NCBI GenBank assembly: GCA_025361845.1
Contig: JANYJL010000032.1
Span: forward strand, 1 to 37,709
Source: Rhizobacter sp.
GTDB lineage: Bacteria; Pseudomonadota; Gammaproteobacteria; Burkholderiales; Burkholderiaceae_C
Reading direction: 5' to 3'
DNA: 37,709 bases
In this document: in pieces, positions 8,196 to 15,513 of the stretch
Layout: every line of letters starts with the position of its first letter
Position numbering within the stretch: position 1 is the first letter of the stretch
Made by a program: the position numbers and the translations under genes
The notes under the pieces: model-generated
Told to the model about the DNA's origin: nothing
Databases searched by the model: none
The model's input: only the letters and a program-made list of their open reading frames with translations

Positions 8196-8984
8196 ATGGC
8201 CTACGAACACATCCTCACCGCCGAACACGGCGAAGGCGCCTTGCGCGTCGGCCTCATCACCTTGAACCGGCCGAAGCAGCTCAACGCGCTGAACGATGCG
8301 CTGATGGACGAGCTGGGTGCGGCCTTGCAGGCCTTCGATGCCGATCCGACGATCGGTTGCATGCTCATCACCGGCAGCGAGAAAGCCTTTGCCGCGGGTG
8401 CCGACATCGGCGCGATGGCCAAGCTCGAATTCGTCGATGCTTACAAGGCCGACTTCATCACCCGCAACTGGGAAACGATCCGCCAGGTGCGCAAGCCGGT
8501 GATCGCCGCGGTGGCCGGCTTCGCGCTCGGCGGCGGCTGCGAGCTGGCGATGATGTGCGACTTCATCATCGCGGCCGACACGGCGCGCTTCGGCCAGCCC
8601 GAGATCAAGCTCGGCATCATCCCCGGCGCGGGCGGCACGCAGCGCCTGCCGCGTGCGGTCGGCAAGGCGAAGGCGATGGACATGGTGCTGACCGGCCGCA
8701 TGATGAACGCCGATGAAGCCGAGCGTGTCGGCCTGGTCTCACGGGTGGTGCCGGCCGACAAGTTGATGGACGAAGCGCTGGCCGCGGCGGCATCGATCTG
8801 CACGATGAGCCTGCCGAGTGTGATGATGGCCAAGGAGTGCGTGAACCGCGCCTTCGAAGGCTCACTCGCCGATGGGGTGTCTTACGAGCGCCGGCTGTTC
8901 CATTCGCTGTTCGCCACACTGGATCAGAAAGAAGGCATGGACGCCTTCGTGGCCAAGCGCAAGCCGGCCTTTCAGCACCGATAG
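8196..8984 (+). CDS. Enoyl-CoA hydratase
   Basis: Crotonase-family enzyme of 262 residues, the usual length, that adds water to trans-2-enoyl-CoA in beta-oxidation or related acyl-CoA degradation. The oxyanion-hole segments [11 protein letters not shown] and [12 protein letters not shown] are present. Both catalytic glutamates are in place, E116 (GGGCE) and E136 ([18 protein letters not shown]), 20 residues apart as in rat crotonase. It stands alone between the signalling operon and a convergent MFS gene, so the exact pathway cannot be inferred. The sequence resembles the broad-substrate short-chain hydratases often annotated as paaF or ech. Confidence 0.93.
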   Translation: MAYEHILTAEHGEGALRVGLITLNRPKQLNALNDALMDELGAALQAFDADPTIGCMLITGSEKAFAAGADIGAMAKLEFVDAYKADFITRNWETIRQVRKPVIAAVAGFALGGGCELAMMCDFIIAADTARFGQPEIKLGIIPGAGGTQRLPRAVGKAKAMDMVLTGRMMNADEAERVGLVSRVVPADKLMDEALAAAASICTMSLPSVMMAKECVNRAFEGSLADGVSYERRLFHSLFATLDQKEGMDAFVAKRKPAFQHR

Positions 8985-8999
8985 ATCGGCATCGACAGT

Positions 9000-10202
9000 T
9001 CAGGCGCCGACGGGCTGGGCCACCGGCAGCGCCGCGCGCTGCGGCAGCACCTGGGCGCGCCAGCCAACCAGCAGCATCGCGCCGGTCAGCCCCACGACGA
9101 CCGCGGCCGGCGAGCCCAACGCGGCGATGCGGCCCAGCAGCATCGGGCCGAGCAGGCCACCCGCCGACGCGATGCTGGCCATGCCGGCGATGGTGTGGCC
9201 ACCCAGGCGCCCGGCCGCTGAGTAGAGGATCGGGAACACCGCCGCCTGCCCCAGGCCCGCCACCATCAGCGCGACGAAGGCCAGCGGCACCGAGGGCATC
9301 AAGCTCACCGCCACCAGCATCACTGCGCCGAGCAGTGCGCCCCCACGCACCAGCCGGCGCGGCCCGAAGCGATGCGCCAGCGGGTCGGTCAGCATGCGGC
9401 CGATGAACATCGAGAGGCTGAAGGTTCCGAGGCCCAGGGATGCGGTGCTCGCGCTCGCGCCCATCACGCTGTGCAGCAGCAGGGGCGTCCAGCCGTCGAT
9501 GCCGCTGGCGACGATGGAGGCCAGTGCACCCAGCGTGCCGAAGGCCAGCACGGCGCGGCTGGGCCGGTGCGAGCCGCTCTCGGTCGGCTCGTGCGGCGCG
9601 ACGATGTCAACCGCGAAGCGGCGCGACAACCACAAGTAGCCGGCGCTCACGCCCAGGCCGACGATGGCGAAGTGCTGGTGCGCCGACAGGCCCGCGGCCA
9701 CCGCCGCACTGCTGACGATCGCCGCACCCGTGACACCGAGGTAGAAGAGGGCGTGCAAGCGCCCCATGCAGAAGCGGCCCGTGCGGTTTTCGAAGTGCAC
9801 AGCCTGGCTGTTCACGGCCACGTTCAGCCCGTTCATCAGCAGGCCCTGGCAGAACAATGCCGGCAGCAGCGTGGCCAGGCCACCCGGCCACCACGGCAGC
9901 AGGGCCAAGCCGAGGCCGAGCAGGATGCCGTTGCAGGTGAGCAGGGCGCGGCTGCCCTTGTGCAGCAGCATCCAGCGGGTGAGCGGGTAGGCCGAGACGC
10001 CCCCCGCGCCCGCGGCCAGCAGGCACCAGCCCCAGTCGCCTGCGTTCAGGCCGTACTCGGCCTGCAGCGCCGGCTGGCGCGACATCAGTGTGGCGAAGGT
10101 GACCCCGAGGCCGATGAAGCTCGCCACGTGGTGCCAGAAAGCGGAAGGAGCGGGTGCCTCTGCACGGACGGCAGCGGTCGAAACAGAAGATGGCGAAGAC
10201 AT
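9000..10202 (-). CDS. MFS transporter
   Basis: Inner-membrane major facilitator protein of about 400 residues with roughly 12 hydrophobic segments in two halves. The first begins near HHVASFIGLGVTFATLM, and the second half starts after the HEPTES hydrophilic loop. The fold resembles the YbjJ/fucose-permease-like branch, but the substrate cannot be told. The start at 10202 (MSSPSSVS) leaves a short cytoplasmic tail; the frame is open further upstream, but that would overlap the preceding gene. It lies 49 bp downstream of the glucokinase-regulator fusion on the same strand and may be co-transcribed, which would fit a sugar or sugar-acid substrate. The gene converges on the hydratase gene with only 15 bp between them. 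Confidence 0.85.
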   Translation of the reverse strand: MSSPSSVSTAAVRAEAPAPSAFWHHVASFIGLGVTFATLMSRQPALQAEYGLNAGDWGWCLLAAGAGGVSAYPLTRWMLLHKGSRALLTCNGILLGLGLALLPWWPGGLATLLPALFCQGLLMNGLNVAVNSQAVHFENRTGRFCMGRLHALFYLGVTGAAIVSSAAVAAGLSAHQHFAIVGLGVSAGYLWLSRRFAVDIVAPHEPTESGSHRPSRAVLAFGTLGALASIVASGIDGWTPLLLHSVMGASASTASLGLGTFSLSMFIGRMLTDPLAHRFGPRRLVRGGALLGAVMLVAVSLMPSVPLAFVALMVAGLGQAAVFPILYSAAGRLGGHTIAGMASIASAGGLLGPMLLGRIAALGSPAAVVVGLTGAMLLVGWRAQVLPQRAALPVAQPVGA

Positions 10203-10251
10203 GCCGCGCCATTGTCGCGGCTTCTGCCGATGCGCGCTTTCAAGCTCGTTT

Positions 10252-12111
10252 TCAACGACTGTGCGAGCTGAGAACCCCGAAGCGCTGGTCGTCCTGCCGC
10301 GCCAGCGAGCGACTGATGAGGTCACGGCGTTGCAGCGCCAGATCGGTGACGAGCACGTCGATGATCACCGTCTGCATCAGGCGCGAGACCATCGGCACGA
10401 GCGCCCCCACGTCGTCCGGGTGATCGACCGGCAGCACCACGTCGGCGAGCCGTGCCAGTTCGCTTTGCTGTGGGCACACGGCCACCACCGTCGCGCCGGC
10501 CTTGCGCGCACGCGCCACGGCCTCGTTGCTCGGGTCGTGCGTGCCGGAGTTCGAGAGCACCAGCAGCACGTCTTCCGCACTCAGGAAGGTGGCGGTCAGG
10601 CTCTGCAACTGCACGTCGGTGCGCGCCACCGCGACGAGGCCGAGGCGGCCGAGCTTGAGTTGCGCTTCGTCCGCCGTCGCAGTGGCGCTGCCGGTGCCGA
10701 AGATCTCGATGCGGCGGGCGCGCGCCAGCTCGCTCACCGCACGTTCGAAGGCCTCGGGCCGCAGCCGGTCGCGCAGGCCGACGAGGGCCGAGATCGAGTT
10801 GTTGAAGATCTTCGCAAAGCGCTCGGCCGCCGGATCGCCGGCATGCACTTCGGAGTGCGTCACCTGGGTGCTGCCGGTCAGGCCCGCGCCCAGGCGCAGC
10901 TTGAAATCGGCCAGGCCCTTGAAGCCCATCGAGCGGCAGAAGCGCAGCACCGTCGGCGTGCTGACCTTGCAGCGCTCGGCGATCTGCACCACCGGGTCGG
11001 TGAGCCAGGCGCGCGGGCCGGAGAGCACGTCTTGCGCAACCTGGCGTTCGGCGACGCTGAGGCGCACGAGCGCGATGCGCACTTCTTCGAGCAGGCGGCC
11101 TGCACCGTGCGCCGCGGCGAGGTGTTCGTCGAGCATCGCCGAGACGCCGCGCAGCGCGGTGCGCGGCGCCGCGATCACGTAGGTCGGGATGCGCGAGAGC
11201 CAGGGCGTGAAGCGACCCTTGCGCTCGAAGCGTTCGCGGAACTTGGAGGCCTGGAAGAAGCCCAGCACCTTGGGCACGATGCCGCCGCCGATGTAGAGGC
11301 CACCGACGCTGCCGAGCGTGAGCGCCAGGTTGCCCGCCACCGTGCCGAGCATCGCGCAGAACGCGGCGAGTGCGCGCTGCGCGATCGGGTCCGCGGGATC
11401 GGTTTGTGCTGCCGCCGAGATCTCGGCCGCACTCAGACGCGCCGGGCTGTGGCGTGCGTGTGCGGCGAGCGCTTCGTAGATCAATTCCAGCCCCGGCCCC
11501 GACACCAGGCGCTCGGCCGAGGCATGGCCGAAACGACGGTGCGCGAGTGCCACCGCGAGCACTTCGTCGGCGTCCTGCGGCGGGTAGGTGACATGGCCGC
11601 CTTCGGTGCCGAGCGCGACGTTGTGGTCCTGAAACGGCACCAGGCCCGACACGCCGAGCCCCGTGCCGGGGCCGAGCACGCCAAGTACGCCGCCGGCCTG
11701 CGGCGCGCCGCCGCCGACCTGCACGATCTCTTGCGCTTCGAGACCGGGCAGGCTCATCGCCAGTGCGGTGAAGTCGTTGACGACCAGCAGGGTTTGCAGC
11801 TTGAGGTTGCGCCGCACCGCCTCGATCGAGAACTCCCACTCGTGGTTCGTCAGCTTCACCCAATCGCCAGTGATCGGGTTGGCGAGCGAGAACGCCGCAT
11901 GCCGCACCGGCGGCGCACCGTGTTCATCCAGGAACGCACGCGCGGCGGCTTCGAGCGAAGCGTGGCGCTCCACCGGCACCACCTCGGCGGCCCAGAAACG
12001 CCCGGGTGCGGACTCGAGCGCGAAGCGCGCATTCGTGGCGCCCACGTCGGCCAGCAGGCGCAAACCGTCGGGGTAGACCACGTCGTCCAGAGAGGGGGTG
12101 TCCGTTGCCAT
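10252..12111 (-). CDS. glk: Bifunctional glucokinase / RpiR (HexR-like) transcriptional regulator
   Basis: A fusion of 619 residues. The N-terminal half (about 15-335) is a bacterial glucokinase that phosphorylates glucose with ATP: LLADVGATNARFAL phosphate loop, NDFTALAM with the catalytic Asp, GPGTGLGVSG, GTEGGHV, and LYIGGGIVPK. The C-terminal half has an RpiR helix-turn-helix (IAERCKVSTPTVLRFCRSMGF) and an SIS sugar-phosphate-binding domain (VLLVLSNSGTHDPSNEAV). Such fusions are known in Burkholderiales. The regulator half resembles HexR, which senses the Entner-Doudoroff intermediate KDPG. The start MATDTPS is preferred over an in-frame start 105 bp upstream, because the latter would lie beyond the promoter proposed here. 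It is divergent from the alpha-glucoside operon and probably regulates both itself and that operon. Confidence 0.95.
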   Translation of the reverse strand: MATDTPSLDDVVYPDGLRLLADVGATNARFALESAPGRFWAAEVVPVERHASLEAAARAFLDEHGAPPVRHAAFSLANPITGDWVKLTNHEWEFSIEAVRRNLKLQTLLVVNDFTALAMSLPGLEAQEIVQVGGGAPQAGGVLGVLGPGTGLGVSGLVPFQDHNVALGTEGGHVTYPPQDADEVLAVALAHRRFGHASAERLVSGPGLELIYEALAAHARHSPARLSAAEISAAAQTDPADPIAQRALAAFCAMLGTVAGNLALTLGSVGGLYIGGGIVPKVLGFFQASKFRERFERKGRFTPWLSRIPTYVIAAPRTALRGVSAMLDEHLAAAHGAGRLLEEVRIALVRLSVAERQVAQDVLSGPRAWLTDPVVQIAERCKVSTPTVLRFCRSMGFKGLADFKLRLGAGLTGSTQVTHSEVHAGDPAAERFAKIFNNSISALVGLRDRLRPEAFERAVSELARARRIEIFGTGSATATADEAQLKLGRLGLVAVARTDVQLQSLTATFLSAEDVLLVLSNSGTHDPSNEAVARARKAGATVVAVCPQQSELARLADVVLPVDHPDDVGALVPMVSRLMQTVIIDVLVTDLALQRRDLISRSLARQDDQRFGVLSSHSR

Positions 12112-12168
12112 GTTCAGAAGGAGGGGCCAGCCAGCGCCGGTGGAATGTAGCGGGAATCCCGGGCGAAA

Positions 12169-12183
12169 TGTACTCAGATTACA
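12169..12183. promoter_or_regulatory. Candidate HexR/RpiR operator 1
   Basis: TGTACTCAGATTACA has outer arms TGTA/TACA and matches the general form of HexR sites (TGTA-N7-TACA). It shares 11 of 15 bases with the second site at 12318-12332, in the pattern TGTAC-N4-ATTACA. It lies 58 bp upstream of the glucokinase-regulator start and overlaps that gene's candidate -10 box, which suggests autoregulation. Confidence 0.65.
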
Positions 12184-12204
12184 TTCGGCCGCGCTCGGTT
12201 TCAA
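12178..12204 (-). promoter_or_regulatory. glk: Candidate promoter of the glucokinase-regulator gene
   Basis: On the minus strand TTGAAA (12204-12199) and TGTAAT (12183-12178) are separated by 15 bp. Each box matches five of six consensus bases, though the spacer is short. The -10 box falls inside the proposed operator at 12169-12183, so a bound repressor would block it. Confidence 0.4.
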
Positions 12205-12238
12205 GGGAGCGTTCACTGGCGTCCAAAAGATCGGGTTA

Positions 12239-12253
12239 CCCCGTAGAACGGGG
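12239..12253. terminator. Short hairpin in the divergent control region
   Basis: CCCCGT (12239-12244) and ACGGGG (12248-12253) form a perfect 6-bp stem with a 3-base loop between the two operators. On the plus strand it is followed by CAATTTG, on the minus strand by a short T run further on. It may insulate the divergent units or act as an attenuator; it lacks a clear U tract. Confidence 0.25.
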
Positions 12254-12317
12254 CAATTTGAAACCGCTTTGAGTCATCAACGGATTTCCACTAGGGAAAG
12301 CACTGATGCCACCTGGG

Positions 12318-12332
12318 TGTACGAAAATTACA
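12318..12332. promoter_or_regulatory. Candidate HexR/RpiR operator 2
   Basis: TGTACGAAAATTACA is the second copy of the TGTAC-N4-ATTACA pattern, 44 bp upstream of the sugar-binding-protein ATG and 134 bp from the end of site 1. Its position suggests that it controls the alpha-glucoside operon, with the divergent fusion protein as the obvious ligand-responsive regulator. I could not identify a convincing promoter to set beside it. Confidence 0.65.
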
Positions 12333-12376
12333 TTGCCTCGGCGTCTTCAGCGCCACTCCACCTTCGAGGAAATTCA

Positions 12377-13648
12377 ATGAAATTCAACACCACCCGGCTG
12401 CTCGCGGCTGTCACCCTGGCCTACGGCGCCGCGCTGAGCGCGCATGCCGCCACCATCACGATGTCCTGCGGCACGAACGCCGCCGACCTCGAGTACTGCG
12501 GCAAGTACGCTGAGGAATGGGCGAAGAAGAATGGCCACACCATCAAGATGTACTCGCCCCCGGCCAGCACCACCGACAACCTGGCCCTGCTGCGTCAGCA
12601 GTTCGCCGCCAAGTCGTCCGACTTCGACGTGCTCATGATCGACGTGGTCTGGCCCGGCGTCATCAAGGACCACCTGGTCGACCTGAAGAAGTACAGCAAG
12701 GGCGCCGAGTCCAAGCACTTCCCGGCGATCGTGGCCAACAACACCGTCGACGGCAAGCTGCTCGGCATGCCCTTCTTCACCGACGCCGGCCTGCTGTTCT
12801 ATCGCAAGGACCTGGTCGAGAAGTACGGCCTGAAGGCGCCGAATACCTGGGACGAGTTGACCGCTGCAGCCACCAAGATCCAGGAGGGCGAGCGCAAGGC
12901 CGGCTCGGCCGACTTCCAGGGTTTCGTGTTCCAGGCCAAGGCCTATGAAGGCTTGAGTTGCGATGCGCTGGAGTGGGTGGCCTCCTTCGGTGGCGGCGAG
13001 ATCGTCGACAAGGCCGGCAACATCACCATCAACAACCCGGGTGCCGCCAAGGCTCTGGACACCGCAGCCTCGTGGGTCGGCACCATCGCCCCGGGCGGCG
13101 TGCTGAACTACAACGAAGAAGACGCCCGCGGCGTGTGGCAGAACGGCAAGGCCGCCTTCATGCGCAACTGGCCCTACGCCTGGTCGCTGGGCCAGGCAGC
13201 CGACAGCCCGATCAAGGGCAAGATCGGCGTGGCCGCCTTGCCGGGCGGCAGCGGTGCCGGTGCGAAGAAGGCCGCCACGCTCGGCGGCTGGCAACTCGCG
13301 GTGTCGAAGTACTCGAAAAACGTCGATGCGGCGGCTGCGCTGGTGATGTACATGACGAGCCCGGAGATCCAGAAGAAGCGTGCCGTCGGCGGCTCCTACA
13401 ACCCGACGATTCCCGAGTTGTACAAGGACAAGGACATCGTCACCGCCAACCCGTTCATGGGTGAACTGCTCGACGTCTTCACCAACGCCGTGGCGCGCCC
13501 CGCTACCGCCACGGGCCTGAAGTACCCCGAAGTCAGCAATGCCTTCTGGGACGCAGCGCACGACGTGATGGAAAAGAAGGCCACCGGTGCCGAAGCCGTC
13601 AAGAAGCTCGAAGGTAAGCTGAAGCAGATCAAGCGCGCCAAGTGGTGA
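12377..13648 (+). CDS. ThuE-like sugar ABC transporter, periplasmic binding protein
   Basis: A 423-residue family 1 extracellular solute-binding protein. The Sec signal peptide MKFNTTRLLAAVTLAYGAALS is followed by a cleavage site after AHA (about residue 24). The segment FDVLMIDVVWPGVI resembles the trehalose/maltose-binding protein ThuE of rhizobia. The GAGGA box at 12366-12370 supports the ATG at 12377. It is the first gene of an operon with two permeases, three GH13 glucosidases and an ATPase, so the ligand is probably an alpha-linked glucose disaccharide such as maltose, trehalose, sucrose or isomaltose. Which of these cannot be decided from sequence. Hairpins just downstream may keep this gene expressed above the permeases. 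Confidence 0.92.
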   Translation: MKFNTTRLLAAVTLAYGAALSAHAATITMSCGTNAADLEYCGKYAEEWAKKNGHTIKMYSPPASTTDNLALLRQQFAAKSSDFDVLMIDVVWPGVIKDHLVDLKKYSKGAESKHFPAIVANNTVDGKLLGMPFFTDAGLLFYRKDLVEKYGLKAPNTWDELTAAATKIQEGERKAGSADFQGFVFQAKAYEGLSCDALEWVASFGGGEIVDKAGNITINNPGAAKALDTAASWVGTIAPGGVLNYNEEDARGVWQNGKAAFMRNWPYAWSLGQAADSPIKGKIGVAALPGGSGAGAKKAATLGGWQLAVSKYSKNVDAAAALVMYMTSPEIQKKRAVGGSYNPTIPELYKDKDIVTANPFMGELLDVFTNAVARPATATGLKYPEVSNAFWDAAHDVMEKKATGAEAVKKLEGKLKQIKRAKW

Positions 13649-13661
13649 GCTGATCGTGGGT

Positions 13662-13684
13662 GACTGTCGCCTCGCGCGGCAGTC
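13662..13684 (+). terminator. Intercistronic hairpin 1 after the binding-protein gene
   Basis: GACTGTCGC (13662-13670) pairs with GCGGCAGTC (13676-13684), nine pairs including one G-U, with a 5-base loop. There is no U tract. A hairpin here would partly stop transcription or protect the upstream mRNA end, a common way to keep binding protein in excess over permease. Confidence 0.45.
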
Positions 13685-13689
13685 CCTCC

Positions 13690-13720
13690 GGCGGGGTGGG
13701 GGTTGAGCCCGGACCCCGCC
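13690..13720 (+). terminator. Intercistronic hairpin 2 after the binding-protein gene
   Basis: GGCGGGGT (13690-13697) pairs perfectly with ACCCCGCC (13713-13720) around a 15-base loop. It follows the first hairpin by five bases and lies 30 bp before the permease ATG. Together they form a double stem in the gap between binding protein and permease. Confidence 0.4.
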
Positions 13721-13749
13721 AGTCCTTCTGTCTAGCGGCGGCAAACACC

Positions 13750-14664
13750 ATGAAAAACAGAGTTCGCACAGCTTGGCTGTTCCTGGCCCCGATGCTGGTC
13801 CTGATGATCCTGGTGGCCGGCTGGCCGCTCGGGCGTTCGCTCTGGTTCAGCCTGACCGAGACGAATATCAACGACATGTCGGCCAGCACCTTCATCGGGC
13901 TGGGCAACTACTGGGGCGAATTCGGCCTGTTCGGCAACCCGAACTACTCCGAAGGCTTCTGGCACAGCGATTGGGGTACGGCGATCGCCAACACCTTCAA
14001 GTTCTCGATCGTGTCGGTGGTGCTCGAAACCTTGTGCGGCCTCGGTGTGGCGATGCTGCTCAACCAGGAATTCAAGGGCCGCACCCTGGTGCGCACCGCG
14101 GTGCTCGTGCCGTGGGCGATCCCGACCATCGTCTCGGCCAAGATGTGGGGCTGGATCCTGCACGACCAGTTCGGTCTCGTGAACCAGTACCTGGTCGACT
14201 GGGGCCTGATCGCCAAGAAGATTGCCTTCACCGCCGACCCGTCCTGGGCGCTGTGGACGGTGGTCGGCGTCGATGTGTGGAAGACCACGCCCTTCATGGC
14301 GCTGCTGATCCTCGCGGCATTGCAGACGCTGCCCAAGGATTGTTATGAAGCCGCACGGGTCGACGGAGTGCACCCGCTGCGCCTGTTCTGGAAGGTGACG
14401 TTGCCGCTCATCAAGCACCCGCTGCTGGTAGCCGTGATCTTCCGCCTGCTCGATGCGCTGCGCATCTTCGACCTGATCTTCGTGCTCACTTCCAACAGCG
14501 GCAGCACCATCAGCATGTCGGGTTACGTGCGCCGCGAGATGGTCGACAACGGCAACATGGGCTACGGCTCGGCGGCTTCGACTTCGCTGACCTTGATCAT
14601 CTTCCTGTCGGCGCTGGTCTTCATGACAGCGGCGCGTGTCAAGTTGTCGGAGGAATCCAATTGA
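13750..14664 (+). CDS. ThuF-like sugar ABC transporter permease
   Basis: Inner-membrane permease of 304 residues with about six transmembrane segments, the first at AWLFLAPMLVLMILVAGWPL. The EAA loop that docks the ATPase reads EAARVDGVHPLRLFWKVTLPL (about 199-219). Its sequence follows ThuF closely through VLVPWAIPTIVSAKMWGW and DVWKTTPFMALLILAALQ. The ATG at 13750 leaves a short cytoplasmic N-terminus. It forms a heterodimer with the next gene's product, whose start overlaps its stop. Confidence 0.93.
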   Translation: MKNRVRTAWLFLAPMLVLMILVAGWPLGRSLWFSLTETNINDMSASTFIGLGNYWGEFGLFGNPNYSEGFWHSDWGTAIANTFKFSIVSVVLETLCGLGVAMLLNQEFKGRTLVRTAVLVPWAIPTIVSAKMWGWILHDQFGLVNQYLVDWGLIAKKIAFTADPSWALWTVVGVDVWKTTPFMALLILAALQTLPKDCYEAARVDGVHPLRLFWKVTLPLIKHPLLVAVIFRLLDALRIFDLIFVLTSNSGSTISMSGYVRREMVDNGNMGYGSAASTSLTLIIFLSALVFMTAARVKLSEESN

Positions 14665-15497
14665 ACCAACGTCCGCTCTGGGGCAACATCGTCCTGTATT
14701 TCCTGGCGACCTTGATCGTTGTCATCTCGGTCTACCCGTTTCTCTACACGATCGCGACCTCGTTCAAGTCGGGTTCGGCCTTGTTCGACGCCGCCCTGCT
14801 GCCCAACGACCCGACCTGGAAAAACTACGTCCAGCTGTTCGAAGGGCGCCAGCCATTCGGGCGCCACCTGCTGAACTCGATCATGGTGGCCACGGTCACG
14901 GTGGCGATCGCGATGGTGATGGCCATCACCGCGGCTTACGCGTTGGGTCGCATCCAGTTCAAGGGCAAGGCCCCGCTGATGCTCGCGATCCTGGCGGTGT
15001 CGATGTTCCCGCAAGTGGCGGTGCTGTCGGGCATGTTCGAACTGCTGCAAGCGCTGGGCCTGTACAACAAGGCGATTGGCCTCGTGGTGCCTTACACCGT
15101 GTTCACGCTGCCCTTCACGGTCTGGATTCTCACGACCTTCATGCGCGGCCTGCCGAAAGAGCTTGAAGAGGCCGCCATCATGGACGGTTGCGGCCCGCTG
15201 CGCATCATCTTCGAGGTCTTCATGCCGCTGCTCGCACCGGCGATGGTCTCGACCGGCCTGCTCGCCTTCATCGGCGCGTGGAACGAGTTCCTGTTCGCGC
15301 TGACGTTCGTCTCCGAAGACTCGCAACGCACCGTGCCGGTGAGCATCTCGTTGATCTCGGGCGCCACCGCGTTCGAGATTCCCTGGGGCAGCATCATGGC
15401 CGCGTCGGTCATCGTCACGGTGCCGCTGGTGGCCCTGGTGCTGGTGTTCCAGAAGAAGATCGTGTCCGGCCTGACGGCTGGTGCAGTCAAGGGCTGA
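14661..15497 (+). CDS. ThuG-like sugar ABC transporter permease
   Basis: Second permease, 278 residues, MalG family, with six predicted membrane segments and an EAA loop at EEAAIMDGCGPLRIIFEVFMPL. The start is an unusual TTG at 14661 that overlaps the upstream TGA (TTGA), preceded by GGAGGA at 14649-14654. The next in-frame ATG would delete the first membrane segment. It pairs with the ThuF-like permease in the membrane. Confidence 0.92.
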   Translation: MNQRPLWGNIVLYFLATLIVVISVYPFLYTIATSFKSGSALFDAALLPNDPTWKNYVQLFEGRQPFGRHLLNSIMVATVTVAIAMVMAITAAYALGRIQFKGKAPLMLAILAVSMFPQVAVLSGMFELLQALGLYNKAIGLVVPYTVFTLPFTVWILTTFMRGLPKELEEAAIMDGCGPLRIIFEVFMPLLAPAMVSTGLLAFIGAWNEFLFALTFVSEDSQRTVPVSISLISGATAFEIPWGSIMAASVIVTVPLVALVLVFQKKIVSGLTAGAVKG

Positions 15498-15513
15498 TCG
15501 ATCAGTCGGTGCG

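Noticed and set aside
8978-8989. CCGAT/ATCGG inverted repeat at the convergent hydratase-MFS junction as a terminator
   Set aside because: The 5-bp stem with a 2-base loop is too small to support a call.
10203-10325. Longer N-terminus for the MFS transporter
   Set aside because: It would add about 40 hydrophilic residues, overlap the upstream gene and contribute nothing recognisable.
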